From contig OZ038452.1 of assembly GCA_964036195.1 (NCBI GenBank), positions 22,579,785-22,643,784 on the forward strand: a stretch of DNA of 64,000 bases, written 5' to 3'. The notes beneath the pieces are model-generated. The model worked only from the letters and a program-made list of their open reading frames with translations. It did no database searches and had not been told where the DNA came from. Source of the DNA: Sphaerolaimus hirsutus. Lineage: Eukaryota; Nematoda; Chromadorea; Monhysterida; Sphaerolaimidae. The translations under genes were made by a program, and so were the position numbers. This document shows, one piece after another, positions 11,125 through 21,763 of the stretch. How positions within the stretch are numbered: position 1 is the stretch's first letter; each line of letters starts with the position of its first letter.

Positions 11125-11168
11125 GCCAGTAAACTGAAAACGCCAGTAAACTAGTGTGCGCGGGGCCA
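11125..11168 (+). repeat. Right terminal/subterminal repeat of the Harbinger element
   Basis: GCCAGTAAACT occurs twice (11125-11135, 11142-11152) and runs into ACTAGTGTGCGCGGGGCCA. The trinucleotide TTA follows. The ACTAGTGTG core recurs at the ends of foldback elements near 34253-34441 and 61203-61745, and a variant (CTAGCGTGTG) at 49039-49200. Confidence 0.55.
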
Positions 11169-11313
11169 TTATGTACATGAGGTACATCATTCCGAAGGGG
11201 GGGGGTATTTCGAGGGGGGGGTTTATTATTTCCCCAGCCCATTTTGAGGGGGGGTTAATTCGAGGGGGGGGTTAATTCAAGGGGGGGATAATTCGAGGTA
11301 ATACGGTACATAC
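11169..11313. mobile_element. Right half of a TACCGTATTT-family MITE, cut by an assembly gap
   Basis: Runs of GGGGGGTATTTCGAG and GGTTAATTCGAGG end with TTCGAGGTAATACGGTA at 11308. The other half is missing or lies in the gap. Confidence 0.6.
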
Positions 11314-11513
11314 NNNNNNNNNNNNNNNNNNNNNNNNNNNNNNNNNNNNNNNNNNNNNNNNNNNNNNNNNNNNNNNNNNNNNNNNNNNNNNNNNNNNNNN
11401 NNNNNNNNNNNNNNNNNNNNNNNNNNNNNNNNNNNNNNNNNNNNNNNNNNNNNNNNNNNNNNNNNNNNNNNNNNNNNNNNNNNNNNNNNNNNNNNNNNNN
11501 NNNNNNNNNNNNN
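11314..11513. other. Assembly gap (200 N)
   Basis: Exactly 200 N bases, so the length is probably a placeholder. Confidence 0.99.
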
Positions 11514-12467
11514 AAAGTTCGCATTAATTTATTGTATGGGAAATCTGTTGCAATATAGGGATAATCTGGTCCTAAAATTGAAATCTCCATGTTATTCTGA
11601 TCATTTTAAGTGTTCATCAGTGAAAATCGGCTGAGAAATGGCCGAGATATGGAGTTTTGAATTTGCATTGCTTATTTATGTGGATGGGAGGAAAAGTTTG
11701 AAGCGCCATAACTTTTGATCGGAAAGAGATATCGATCTCATTTTTGTTTCATTGGGTTTCTCTCGATCAGGAGAATAGGATAGCATGTTCAAAAAGCAAA
11801 CTTTTGCGGAAATTTAGCATTTCGAAATCGGGCTAAATCGATATATAAACAAATGTGTATCTCCGATTTGACCTCAGAAATGAACTCTCCGAACATTTGT
11901 GATCATTTTAACATTTTAATGACTAAAATCGGTTTACAAATGACCGAGCTATTGATGTTCAAAGTTTGCATGTTCTTGATGACACCCAAAAAAACGCAAA
12001 TTACAGTGTTTTTATAGACCCCCCCTATCTCCGGTCTGGGGGGTCGCAGAAAAAAATCGTCGGACTTGATATAAGCCCCAACCTGAAACCATAACATATC
12101 CAAATTTCAACATTTTTCGCCAAGCGGTTCCCGAGTTATTAACGCGTGCCGGCTGGCTGACCCCCCCCCCCCAAAATGCTAACCCCAAAATCCGCTATGG
12201 GCGGGGGGCGAAAGATTTTTTGTTGGAATGCGCTAGAAATAGGGATAAAAAGCTATTTTTACAAACCCCTTTTATGAGAGCTTTCAAATATCGTTTTGAT
12301 TCAACATATACATGCAAATATATCGGACAAAAATGCATTTTCCTATTTTCAAAACTTTTTGTGAAAATTTATATATATTTATGTGTTGCTTTGGCGCGTT
12401 TCTGTACAGAACATATGTGCCCCCCTTTTCCCACTTTTGGTAAACACCCCCCATGCAGCCCCCCCCT
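11514..12467. other. Non-coding, unclassified
   Basis: No convincing gene or clear repeat boundary is seen. The phrase AAATCGG...GAAATGGCCGAG recurs in variants (11625, 11928), suggesting an old diverged repeat. Confidence 0.3.
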
Positions 12468-13066
12468 AAGGCCGTATCCAGGGGGGGGGGGGCGGGGGGG
12501 CTGAGACGTGAAAACCCCCAGAAAATGCAACTTTTACAGTAATTTTTCACCGTTTATGCAAAAATTTTGCGCGCAAGCGCGCATTTTCCCCTTAAACTCC
12601 TGCTTTTTTCAGTGGATCGCTCCCCGCGGACACATATCCCTGAAAATGCAATCAAAAATGCGCTTCTAGCTGTATATGTATGTATATTTACATAAATATA
12701 TGGCGGTTTCTGATGCTAGCGCCAACGCAAATGGCGCCATGGCGTGGCGCCTACGAATGGTGCCAGCACCATGGTGCCATTCCGTCACTGTATATGTAAA
12801 ATTTTAGGGGGGGGGGCGCCCCCCCCCCGTTCGCCGGGCTCTATAAACAAGCAGCCCCCCCCGCTCAAAAATCTTAGATACGTCCCTGCCCCCCCCCCCG
12901 CTCAAAAATCTTGGATACGTCCCTGCCCCCCCCCGCTCAAAAATCTTGGATACGTCCCTGCCCCCCCCCGCTCAAAAATCTTGGATACGTCCCTGCCCCC
13001 CCCCCGCTCAAAAATCTTGGATACGTCCCTGCCCCCCCCCGCTCAAAAATCCTGGATACGTCCCTG
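12468..13066. mobile_element. hAT-like MITE (GTATCCAGG type) with a ~37-bp tandem array
   Basis: The ends are TAAGGCCGTATCCAGG and CCTGGATACGTCCCTG. Flanking poly-C makes the target duplication unreadable. The interior includes a GGCGCCATGGCG word patch near 12730-12780. The right part (about 12853-13066) is a tandem array of roughly six units containing CTCAAAAATCTTGGATACGT, that is, an amplified terminal sequence. Confidence 0.65.
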
Positions 13067-13590
13067 CCCCCGTAAAAGTGGCTTTTTCCGCCGCCGCGGG
13101 CAGCCAGGAACTGTTTCATTGGTATGCTGGTGGCCTGACTTGGCTCTGAGATGTCTCGCTGCCCGCCGCTGCCGCAATGCAATGGTCCACATGTCTATTT
13201 GCGACTGCCCCCCCACCCCCCCCCCCCCAAACATTGTGCACACAATTGATATCCCGATTTGTTTTGCGTATATTCACTGTTTATGATGCAATGCGAGATA
13301 ATGATCGCTGTCGGAGCTAATAAAAGATTTTGCCAGCTTTTCAATTGTGTCTTTTTAGTTTCCACCCAGCGTTCGCACGTGTTTGCGGTATATACCATTC
13401 TCAGTCAGTGTGTTATTACGAATTTAACGCCGCGCCGTCGGCGATATTTTTCGGCGATATTTTTTCGTCTCGCCTACTGCGTCAACAGTTTTTTATACAG
13501 TTCCATTATTTTTTCGGCATAGAAAAAACCTCAACCTGGACTCTGTATTTTATTGGGTGTGTTCCATAAGTTTCGCCCCCCCCCCCACCC
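13067..13590. other. Non-coding, nothing recognised
   Basis: Poly-C tracts and unique-looking DNA. No gene is supported. Confidence 0.3.
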
Positions 13591-14385
13591 CCAAAGGTGA
13601 ATTCATAGTCATGTATTACATAATTTATAAAAAAGGTCATAAAAGTAAAAAAGGTTAACAAAACATTTTTTTAACTGTTTTTTTTTATCTGCCAAAAATG
13701 GTTATTAGTCAACATAAATATACAGGTATATCAGATAAGTGCCAGTATTTTGTAACGTTTTATATAACCAGAGAATGGCTGTGGACCCATGGGATAGCAT
13801 TATAAGTTTTGATTTTTTCAAAAACATTTTTTTATGTTGACTCATTATGTAAATATATCACCTTTTGTCAAATATTTGTTACTTCAAGTGAAGTGCAGCA
13901 TGGATAAATGTTCAAATGAAGTTATAAGAGAAGGCTTATACATTGAGATTTATGATTTACACTGTAGAATGGGTGGTGCACGCCAGGCGCACGGTTTCAA
14001 TTGGCTCCCAACACGTCAATTTTGAATGTAAACTGCTCAATTTTGGTCTGGGAGTAGATAAATGTCCCCCATTTGTTGTGTTAAGGGCATCACTTCATAT
14101 TGCAAGATATCATGTCAGAACGTGAAGCACAGTTTCATATGTTTTTGAACATGGTGCAAAGTTAAAATCATCTACCAAAGCACCAATTCTTCATAAAAAT
14201 AGTCCAAATTTGGCATGGAAGTGAATAAATGCACCCCATTAAATATGTTAATTTGTCAGCTTGACTGCATCTTGAAAGTTCAGCATTTTGCTGTTGCTGT
14301 TCAACCATTTGCACCGCATGCCCATCCAAATACAATGGGACATGTTCACACGCATGGAACTTTCCTTTTTTGTGTAGCACACATG

Positions 14386-14840
14386 CAAGGGCGTACGCAG
14401 GGGGGGGGGGCGGGGGGGGGGGCGGCCGCCCCCCCCCCCGTTCCCGGGTCGGACAGAAAAATTTGCCAGAAATGGCACTTTTCTCAGGCGAACTGGTAGG
14501 CACTTTAAAAAATTTTTGCGCGCAAGCGCGCAAATCCCCACCCCATTCTTTAATATGCCTTTTCAAGCGTCAAATTGCACTAAAAAAGTGTCCAACAGTG
14601 CCAAAAGCGGACCTAGTACCATATATAGGTAGAAAATAGATACCTATATGGTAGACGTTGGCGCCAACGCCAACGCCAATACTGCCATGGCGCTGGCGCC
14701 TACAAATGGCGCCAGCGCCATGGCTCTTTTCCTTTACTATAGGACAAAATTTTAGGGGGGGGGGGGGCGCCGCCCCCCCCGTTCGCCGGGCTCCGTATAC
14801 AATCCGCCCCCCCCGCTCAAAAATCCTGCGTACGTCCCTG
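14386..14840. mobile_element. hAT-type MITE, 8-bp target duplication CACACATG
   Basis: The termini are CAAGGGCGTACGCAGG and CCTGCGTACGTCCCTG, fitting the YARNG start of hAT ends. CACACATG stands at 14378-14385 and again at 14841-14848. The interior has poly-G/C runs and the GGCGCCAACGCC word. A truncated sister copy starts at 21470. Confidence 0.8.
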
Positions 14841-15025
14841 CACACATGCAATGTCACTAGTTATCTTATGCACACACATTTACATAGTGCACACGTTATC
14901 TATTAAGACTGTTTGCCTAATGCACTACTGTTCTCACATGCACCCTTTGTCTAATTCAAACTTTGGCACAAGAATGCATTTGCATCTCTGCAGTGCAACC
15001 TCACTTTTATCAGTTCCCTCACAGG

Positions 15026-15702
15026 TAGGGATGGAAAAAAGTGCTTTTTTCAACGATCCCGCTTTTTAAAAAAAACGCGCTTTTTTCGCTTTTTTCCAAA
15101 AAATGTCGAGACATTACCTAAAAAGCTCCCGAATATGGTTCTAGGTAAATATATACAGGTATATCAGACAAGTAGCAGTACTTGTGATTATATTTAGCCA
15201 TAGAATGGCACTGTAGTCATGGGACATTATTATAAGTGCTGATTTCTGCCAAAAAATACACTTTTAGGTCGACTCGACTTTTATTGCCGTTTGTGAATGT
15301 TTTGTGACTTCAAGTGAAGTTAGGCATAAGTGCTCAAAGAAGGTTATAAGAGAAGGCTAATACATTGAGACTTATGTTTCCAACTGTGGAAAAGTGTGTG
15401 GAAGCACATTGGCTGGATATTATATACTACAATGACATATCACAACTTACTATTACATCATAGCAGGAATCGAAGGAATGCCACTAAAAATGCTTCAAAA
15501 CCAATTCAAACCATAACCAATGGTAATGTGCATGTGAAATTGCGCGATTGCATGCAAAAAAAAATTGCAAAATACCTAGTGCATGAGTACCAAAATTTTT
15601 GCCAGCGCTTTTTTTGAAAAAAGCGCTGGGACCCTTGCGCTTTTTTTTAAAAAGCGGCGTTTTATAAAAAAAGCGCTTGAAAAAAAGCGCTGGCCATCCC
15701 TA
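15026..15702. mobile_element. hAT-type MITE, 8-bp target duplication CTCACAGG
   Basis: It begins TAGGGATGGAAAAAAGTGC and ends GCGCTGGCCATCCCTA, with CTCACAGG at 15018-15025 and 15703-15710. Both subterminal regions are rich in the word AAAAAGCGC/GCGCTTTTTT. Diverged relatives lie at 13591-16258 and 16259-16903. Confidence 0.85.
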
Positions 15703-16258
15703 CTCACAGGGGTATTTAAGAAAGCCTTTTGTTCTGTCTTGTCACTTGCACTTTCTTTTGTGTTAAGTCAAACTACTCTAACTATTCACTGTGCTCTATT
15801 TAACTTAATAAACTGCTACTTGGTCTGGAAATAGAACCTGACTGTGTAATTTGGGCTCAGTAGCCCTGTCCAGCAAAACTAAACCACTTGTCAAAACAAT
15901 TTGACACTCAACCCATTAAACAACTAGTAGAGGGCACAATGCCCTTTACAACACCACCACATTCCAACATGAAATCTTGTGATATGAAAAGCTGCATTTG
16001 ACACAACAAATGGGGGACATTTATCTACTCCCATACTAAATTTGAGCAGTTTTCATCCAAAATTGACTCGTTGGCAGCCAATTGAAACTGTGCGCCACCC
16101 AGTATGTGGGAGCACATTTGCTGGATATTATCTACTACATTAACATATTGTGGCTTATTACTGCACAATAGCATGAACAAATGGAAGATTCTACACTAAA
16201 AATACCTCAAAACAATGAACACAAACACCATTCTGGATTGAATAAATATTTATTCTAA

Positions 16259-16903
16259 CAACCCTGTTTAAAAAACGATCTTTTGAAAATAAAACAGTTT
16301 TTAAATAAAACAGTTTTTTTAAAGCTCCCAAATATTTCTATGAGTCAACATATACAGGTATATCAGACAAGTGCCAGTACTTTGTGATGTTAAATATGAC
16401 AATAGAATGGTTGTGAAGCCATGGGGTAGCATTATAAGTGATAATTTCTGTCATGAATATTCATTTGTATGTTGACTAGTTACATATCACCTTTTGTTGA
16501 ATGTTCATGACTTCAAGTGAAGTTCAGCATGGAATAGTGCTTACATAAGGTTATAAGCAAAGGCATAATACATTGACAGTGATTTGTCACACTGTAGAAG
16601 TATGTGAGAGCACATTGGCTTGACATTATGTACTGCACTAACATATGGCAGCTTATTATTACCAATAGCATGAATAAATGGAAGATTTTAGACTAAAAAT
16701 CCTCAAAACCAAATAAAACAACAACCAATTGTATGGGTATGTGAAATAGGGTGCTTGCATGCAAGAAATGCAAAATATCTAGTGCATAAGTACAAAAAAT
16801 TTTTATTGATGTTTAAAAAAAGGTTCTGATACCCGTGTTTAAAAAAATGAAACGATTGAAGAATTAAAGAACATCAAACCCAGTTAAAGAACATCAGCCA
16901 TCC
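16259..16903. mobile_element. Diverged copy of the TAGGGATGG hAT-type element
   Basis: It contains the family interior (TATACAGGTATATCAGACAA near 16350, CTTCAAGTGAAGT near 16511) and ends in AGCCATCCCTA. The left end is degenerate and no duplication is visible. Confidence 0.5.
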
Positions 16904-17945
16904 CTAAATGTGTACATGAACTTGTGCACTTGTGCACAAAACATACTGCTTAAGTAGTAAATTTTTAGTTGTGGTTTAAAAAATGGTTTCAATGCCTGTA
17001 TAAAAAATGATAAGTAACACAATCCATTCTTAATCATAGATACTTTCAAGAAAGATTTCAGTGGGAGCACACTTTATAAAGGTTTCCCAAGCCCTGTCTG
17101 CAGCCTGGTGGGTAAGTATTCTATAATACAAGGTGTTATTGTGCCTACAAACAAACTTTTGAAAACACCAATCAGCTTTGAATGCACATGACATGAGTTT
17201 ACTGATATTAATCATTTTTGATTCCAATCAACTATAGTGGATCTAATTGATTGTTGTCTCAGCATTTTAGATTTAATTTTCTAAATAACCAAGTTTATGC
17301 CAGATGGTCACTATTTCTGGAACACTCCACCCATTTTACATTCTTCTATTTTTAACGGGAGCAGTGCACTGCGCGCAGGGACGTCTGCGTATAACGTTCC
17401 AAAAATAGGTGTTTTTCAGAAAATAAAATGAGATACAATCTCAGAAAATCTCTCAATAAATTAAATAAAATATCTTTTATATTTTCTTATATTAAAAAAT
17501 AGGACCTTCCCGACATTTTTAGAACGCTATGTGCGTATTTTATTTTGCATGCTCAAATGCCATTTGCATCTGGGTCTCACGTGTCTGCTTCCGTGTTCCA
17601 GGGCTCCCATTAACTCGCCTTTTGTGATCGCTGTTTTTTTGTTGTATTTTTTTTGTTGGCTTGTTTTTTTTTATGTGAAAGTTTTTGTCAGATAGATAGA
17701 CCGCTGCCGCTGAGACTTTGTGATGTGAAATATTTTATGATTTTGTAATGTGAAAAAGATTGCGGCGGAAATTTACGGTCCCGATCCTGGCGCTTTTATC
17801 TTGATTTGCGGCCAGAAGTCCCTGGAAATATAATACAAACAAATCTACTATTTATTTTTTCTCTCCATTTTCTACGGGTTCCTTTAGAGAGGTTTTTTTA
17901 GCAGGAGGGTTTTGCTATCTATCAAGCCCTCGCGAGGGTTAAAAC
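16904..17945. other. Non-coding; remnants of AT-rich repeats
   Basis: No gene is supported. 17425-17525 resembles the AT-rich foldback near 57430-57660 (GAGATTTTCTGAGATT words). 17380-17395 holds a GGGACGTCTGCGTAT scrap of a CAGGGACGTACGC-type end. Confidence 0.3.
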
Positions 17946-18112
17946 TAGGGTGTAAAATTTCCGGATTCCGTTTCCGCTTTCCGCAGGCAATTTGTTTTCC
18001 GTTTTCCGTTTCGTTTTCCGGCAAGTGCAAATATTTTTCCGTTTCCGTTTTCCGGCAAGTGCAAAAATTTTTCCGTTTCCGTTTCCCGCAAAAAAAATTT
18101 GTTGGCACCCTA
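17946..18112. mobile_element. 167-bp hAT-type MITE, 8-bp target duplication GTTAAAAC
   Basis: The ends are TAGGGTGTAAAATTTCCGG and GTTGGCACCCTA, flanked by GTTAAAAC at 17938-17945 and 18113-18120. The interior is little more than the repeated word TTTCCGTTTCCG. It is the same family as 25224-25809. Confidence 0.85.
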
Positions 18113-18907
18113 GTTAAAACCTTGGAAACCCCCGATCCGTTGTCTACATGCCAAACGGCTTACATGCCAACAGGCAGAGGGGCGTTGACAATCTCCTCAT
18201 TGTCAACTAGTGTGCGTATCACCATTTTGTTTTTTTGACAGGGTCCGGATAAATCCAGATTTTGATACCATATTTTACAGTAGTTTCTATTTATTTGTGA
18301 GGCTGGTTTTCAGCCTACCCCACGCCTTTATTTACGTATTTATAACTTTTAATTTTCGCCCTACATTTTTGCGCGGATTTTCGATCGAGTTTTGTCGATT
18401 TCCATGGATTAATTGAGATGAGTTTATAGATTGGTCTATCATAAACGACGGGCTGAAAATCGATATGCCATGCGTAATTTTTCCAATGGCGACCTTGAAT
18501 TCCGGATAGTTTTTTGCTGGAATTTAGAAATTGTGCATTTACCGGAAATTGATGAATAAATCCATTTCGGAGATACCATTATTATGGGGTGTTTACTTGA
18601 TAAATTTTTTTTCTTTCATCTAGGTGTTCAACCCATTTTATGCATACCTAATTGGTTTTTTTTTTGTATTTTGTTTTCCAATACCTAATTAATTTTTCTT
18701 GTTGATGGCAAAATGTGTTAATCGATGATTAAATTTTTACTCAGCTCTAATAGACTGTGTAAATTGATTTTAAACACATGCGAACGTCAAATGTAAACGA
18801 ATTTCATGTTTCCGTAAAAAAATTCAAGGAATTTTCAACGATTTCCGTTTTTAAAATAATATTATTATTTATTATTGTACGCTCTGTTTTAAGATCATAA
18901 ATACGCA
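18113..18907. other. Non-coding; solo ACTAGTGTGCG end
   Basis: CATTGTCAACTAGTGTGCGT near 18198-18217 matches the Harbinger-type terminal core without a partner. The same solo end recurs at about 19698-19717. Otherwise this is AT-rich DNA with no gene. Confidence 0.3.
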
Positions 18908-19349
18908 TACCGTATTTCTTCTAATAGAAGAGCGCCGTTCTATTTTTTCGTCAACTTTTTTACCTGCCGTTCTATTAGAGGTGCCGTTCTATTGGAGGCT
19001 GCCGTTCTATTTTCTTCGCCAACTTTTTACACAGATTTGTCATTCCAAAATAGCCATTTTAATGAAGCTTGTAAATGAAGCTTGAGCAATAGTTTAATAT
19101 TTGAGCATCAACTTGAGATTTAACACCTATTTGAATGCTTTGCATGTTCTCACCATCCATTTTTGATTCATTTATGTGTTTTGGAATACTCCCAACGTAA
19201 CTACAACCTGCCGTTCTAATGGAGGTGCCGTTCAATTGGAGGCTGCCGTTCTATTGTTTTCGTGAGCGCAAAAATGTGCCAAAACCTGCCGTTCTATTGG
19301 AGGTGCTGTTCTATTGGAGGTATGCCGTTCTATTAGAAGAACTACGGTA
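18908..19349. mobile_element. TACCGTATTT-family MITE, ATAGAACGGC word subtype
   Basis: The ends are TACCGTATTTCTTCTAATAG and CTATTAGAAGAACTACGGTA. The interior repeats GCCGTTCTATT next to both ends around an AT-rich core. Relatives lie at 33759-34167 and, decayed, at 29167-29292. Confidence 0.8.
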
Positions 19350-19906
19350 ATATTAATTGAACAGTGACTGTGTGAAAACTACAACTTATAACTATTTTGC
19401 AAATTTTCATTTTATGATGTTGATAAAATTCCATTAGCGCCTATGCATTTGATGAGCGGTTCAACACGGGGGAGTTAATTAAAAGGTTGGGGTCATTTTT
19501 CCACTATCAGCTGTCCAATTCAAAGACAGACTGACGACTTATTATAGCATTTGCGGTAAATATTTTCGCAAAAAATTCTAAAGGACTTCTCAAAGTCTAA
19601 ATTCTAAATATTTGCGTCAAATATAATCTGAATTAACATCGAAAACAGTTGACATATGGATTGACATCGAAAACAGTTGACATTTGAATTGACATCGAAG
19701 ACAGTTGACACCTGTGTCAACTAGTGTGCGTTGAGCCATTTACACTTAATTAATATTTTAACGAAGCCTCAAGTAAGATTTTTGGACCAGACAGGTCCCC
19801 CTGGGTATCCCCGCTCTCAGCGGTAGTTCTCAATTAGTTTGTCTATTTTTGCTTGTCTATACTGATTAGTCTGATGAATAACATCACGTGATAATGGGGT
19901 TCAAAC
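19350..19906. other. Non-coding with short direct repeat
   Basis: GAATTAACATCGAAAACAG-type units occur three times at about 19630-19700 (TTGACATCGAAAACAGTTGA), leading into a solo ACTAGTGTGCG end. No gene is seen. Confidence 0.35.
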
Positions 19907-20424
19907 TAGGATTCAAACATGACCACGGTCCCGGTAGATGATTCAGCAAAATTCCGGGACTGAGGCGGTACCGGTCCCGTTCCGGTCCCGACACCCCAGT
20001 TCCGGTCCCGGTCCCGATAAAAAATATGCCAGTCTCGGTCCCGGTACGATCGATGCCCCAGTCCCGGTCCCGGAATTTTATGGTAGTACCGATAAGGGAT
20101 GAAAAACGTTGTTATCCAATGACCAGGGTATGCAGAAACAACGTTTTTTTCATAAAATTGTCTTTACAAAGACTCTACTTGGCATATTATTACATGTGGT
20201 TCTACTCCTGATACCTCAGTCCCGGTCCCGGTAGATGGTTCGGCGAAATTCCGGGACTGAGGTGGTTCCAGTCCCGGTCCCGACACCCCAGTCCCGGTCC
20301 CGTTCCCGATAAAAAAATCGCCAGTCCCGATCCCGGTACGATCCCCCAGTCCCGGTCCCGATAAGAAAAATTTCTGGTCCCGGTCCCGCTTCCTGTCCGA
20401 AAAAGTGGTCCCGTTTGAACCCTA
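19907..20424. mobile_element. hAT-like MITE built from the CCCGGTCCCG word
   Basis: The ends TAGGATTCAAACATGACCAC and GTGGTCCCGTTTGAACCCTA pair. The candidate duplication agrees only in its first four bases (GTTCAAAC versus GTTCTTAA), so the boundary is softer. The interior alternates CCCGGTCCCG and GTCCCGGTC around a short unique core. A left-end fragment recurs at about 36648-36672. Confidence 0.65.
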
Positions 20425-20693
20425 GTTCTTAATTTCCTAATTTTCCAAATTTAGTTAATAAATTTTCGGGATTTGCGGTCCCGATTCCGAAAACTTGCAA
20501 AGCCGATCCCGATCTCGAAAATTTTTACATCCTAATCCCGATCCCGTAAAAGTTTCCCTAATCCCGGGCCGCAAAAATTAGCCAAATTTGCCAAATGATA
20601 TTTTGTCAGTGCGAAATGTGAACCCGAGACTTTCCGTATGCGTTTTATGCCACTCCTCCGGTATCCAAGTGTATTTGAGACGTTTTTGTGGGG

Positions 20694-21072
20694 GGTGCAC
20701 TGATACGCACATCTGCCCGATACGCACATTTGCCCGTTTTTGTCACTTGACACTTTTTTAAAGTGATTTTCAAATATGAGTGAAGTGAAAAACGCTGCGC
20801 AATGACATTAGTGAACTTTTTTCACTTCACTCATATCTGAAAATCACTTGAAAATGTGTCAAGTGAAAAACAGTGAAAAATGGCTATTTTTAACTGTTTT
20901 TTTTTTCACTTGACACATGTTCAAGTGATTTTCAGATATGAGTGAAGTGAAAAAAGTTCACTAATGTGTCATTGCGCAACTTTTTTTTCACTTTTCTCGT
21001 ATCTGAAAATCACTTGAAAAAGTGTGCGTGCAATTGTGCCTATCGGGCAGATGTGCGTATCAGGCCTGCCCC
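20694..21072. mobile_element. Foldback element with GATACGCACATCTGCCCG ends
   Basis: The left GATACGCACATCTGCCCGAT pairs with ATCGGGCAGATGTGCGTATC on the right. The arms consist largely of AAGTGATTTTCA..ATATGAGTGAAGTG and its complement repeated several times, giving a multi-hairpin structure. Confidence 0.7.
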
Positions 21073-21469
21073 CTTTTTGTGGACCTGAAACTATTTATAA
21101 AGCTCTCTGGGGTTTTTTTTGGGTGGTTATGGTAGATTTCACTGTAATGTGTGTGGCCAAGTATAAATATTGAAAAAATGTATGATCTGAGGTGGGAATC
21201 TCTTTGTATGTGGATATAATTATTTTTATATTGTACAAATTGTATTCGAAATATTGCTTTAAAAATTTGCACTCTTTTCAGATTCATTTTAAATCAATCA
21301 GACTTCTATGATTAGTCTCTAAACACTACTAATAGGAGCACTGATTATTTTAAATAAATATTTACAACCGAAGTATATTTCTTCGATTTTATTCCTGAAG
21401 AGGCACCGGCCCCTGCAGAAATTGGTCAGTTTTTTACAGTGTGTGAGAATTGGAATGATCAGGTGCCAG
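21073..21469. other. Non-coding; fragment of a TATGGTAGATTTC foldback family
   Basis: GGTTATGGTAGATTTCACTG at about 21123 matches one arm of the foldback at 56464-56660. No gene is seen. Confidence 0.3.
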
Positions 21470-21763
21470 CAGGGACGTACGCAGGATTTTTGAGCGGGGG
21501 GGGCGGATTGTATACGGAGCCCGGCGAACGGGGGGGGCGGCGCCCCCCCCCCCTAAAATTTGGCCCTATAGTAAAGGAATAGAGCCATGGCGCTAGCGCC
21601 ATTTGTAGGCGCCAGCGCCATGGCACTATTGGCGTTGGCGCTGGCGCCAACGTATACTATATAGGTATTTATTAAGACCTATATATAATTACTATGACCA
21701 CGTTGGGCACTTTTATAATGCTGTTTGGCCTCCTGAAATTATACATTAAACAATGGGGTGGGG
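21470..21763. mobile_element. Truncated CAGGGACGTACGC hAT-type MITE
   Basis: It starts CAGGGACGTACGCAGGATTT and shows, in the opposite orientation, the same order as 14386-14840 (poly-G block, GGCGCC word, TATATAGGTA). It breaks off where the TTAGCATTCG element begins. Confidence 0.6.

Larger units (their letters stand above)
1..11168 (+). mobile_element. Large multi-gene PIF/Harbinger-type DNA transposon (5' end outside window)
   Basis: The region holds a Harbinger DDE transposase (7821-10311) and three other spliced genes in alternating orientation. The right end is placed at 11168, after ACTAGTGTGCGCGGGGCCA, followed by TTA at 11169-11171, a candidate 3-bp target duplication of the kind this superfamily makes. 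The left terminus is not in the window, so the inverted repeat and duplication cannot be matched. Two things suggest one unit: the motif GTTTAC or its complement recurs from position about 50 to about 11150, and none of the MITE families crowding the rest of the window was recognised here. Membership of the three accessory genes is inference from these features and from tight spacing. The alternative is a Harbinger beginning near 7.5 kb beside host genes A and B. Confidence 0.6.
13967..16102. mobile_element. CAGGGTGGCGCA-type foldback with TA flanks, host to two hAT insertions
   Basis: Inverted ends GGGTGGTGCACGCCAGGCGC and TGCGCCACCC are flanked by TA. Inner sequences such as AGTAGATAAATG (14054) and CATTTATCTACT (16017) mirror each other. 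The same family is present, uninterrupted, at 22166-22704. Most of its length is two later insertions, 14386-14840 and 15026-15702. Confidence 0.6.
13591..16258. mobile_element. Old hAT-like element split by a 2.1-kb insertion
   Basis: The outer parts (13591-13966 and 16103-16258) match the interior of the element at 15026-15702: both carry TATACAGGTATATCAGA, CTTCAAGTGAAGT and GGATATTAT.TACTACA in the same order. The outer ends are not resolved. The copy is interrupted at 13967-16102. Confidence 0.5.

Noticed and set aside
12853..13066. CRISPR-like array of regular ~37-bp units
   Set aside because: The units are contiguous without variable spacers and represent amplified MITE ends. This is animal DNA with intron-bearing genes.
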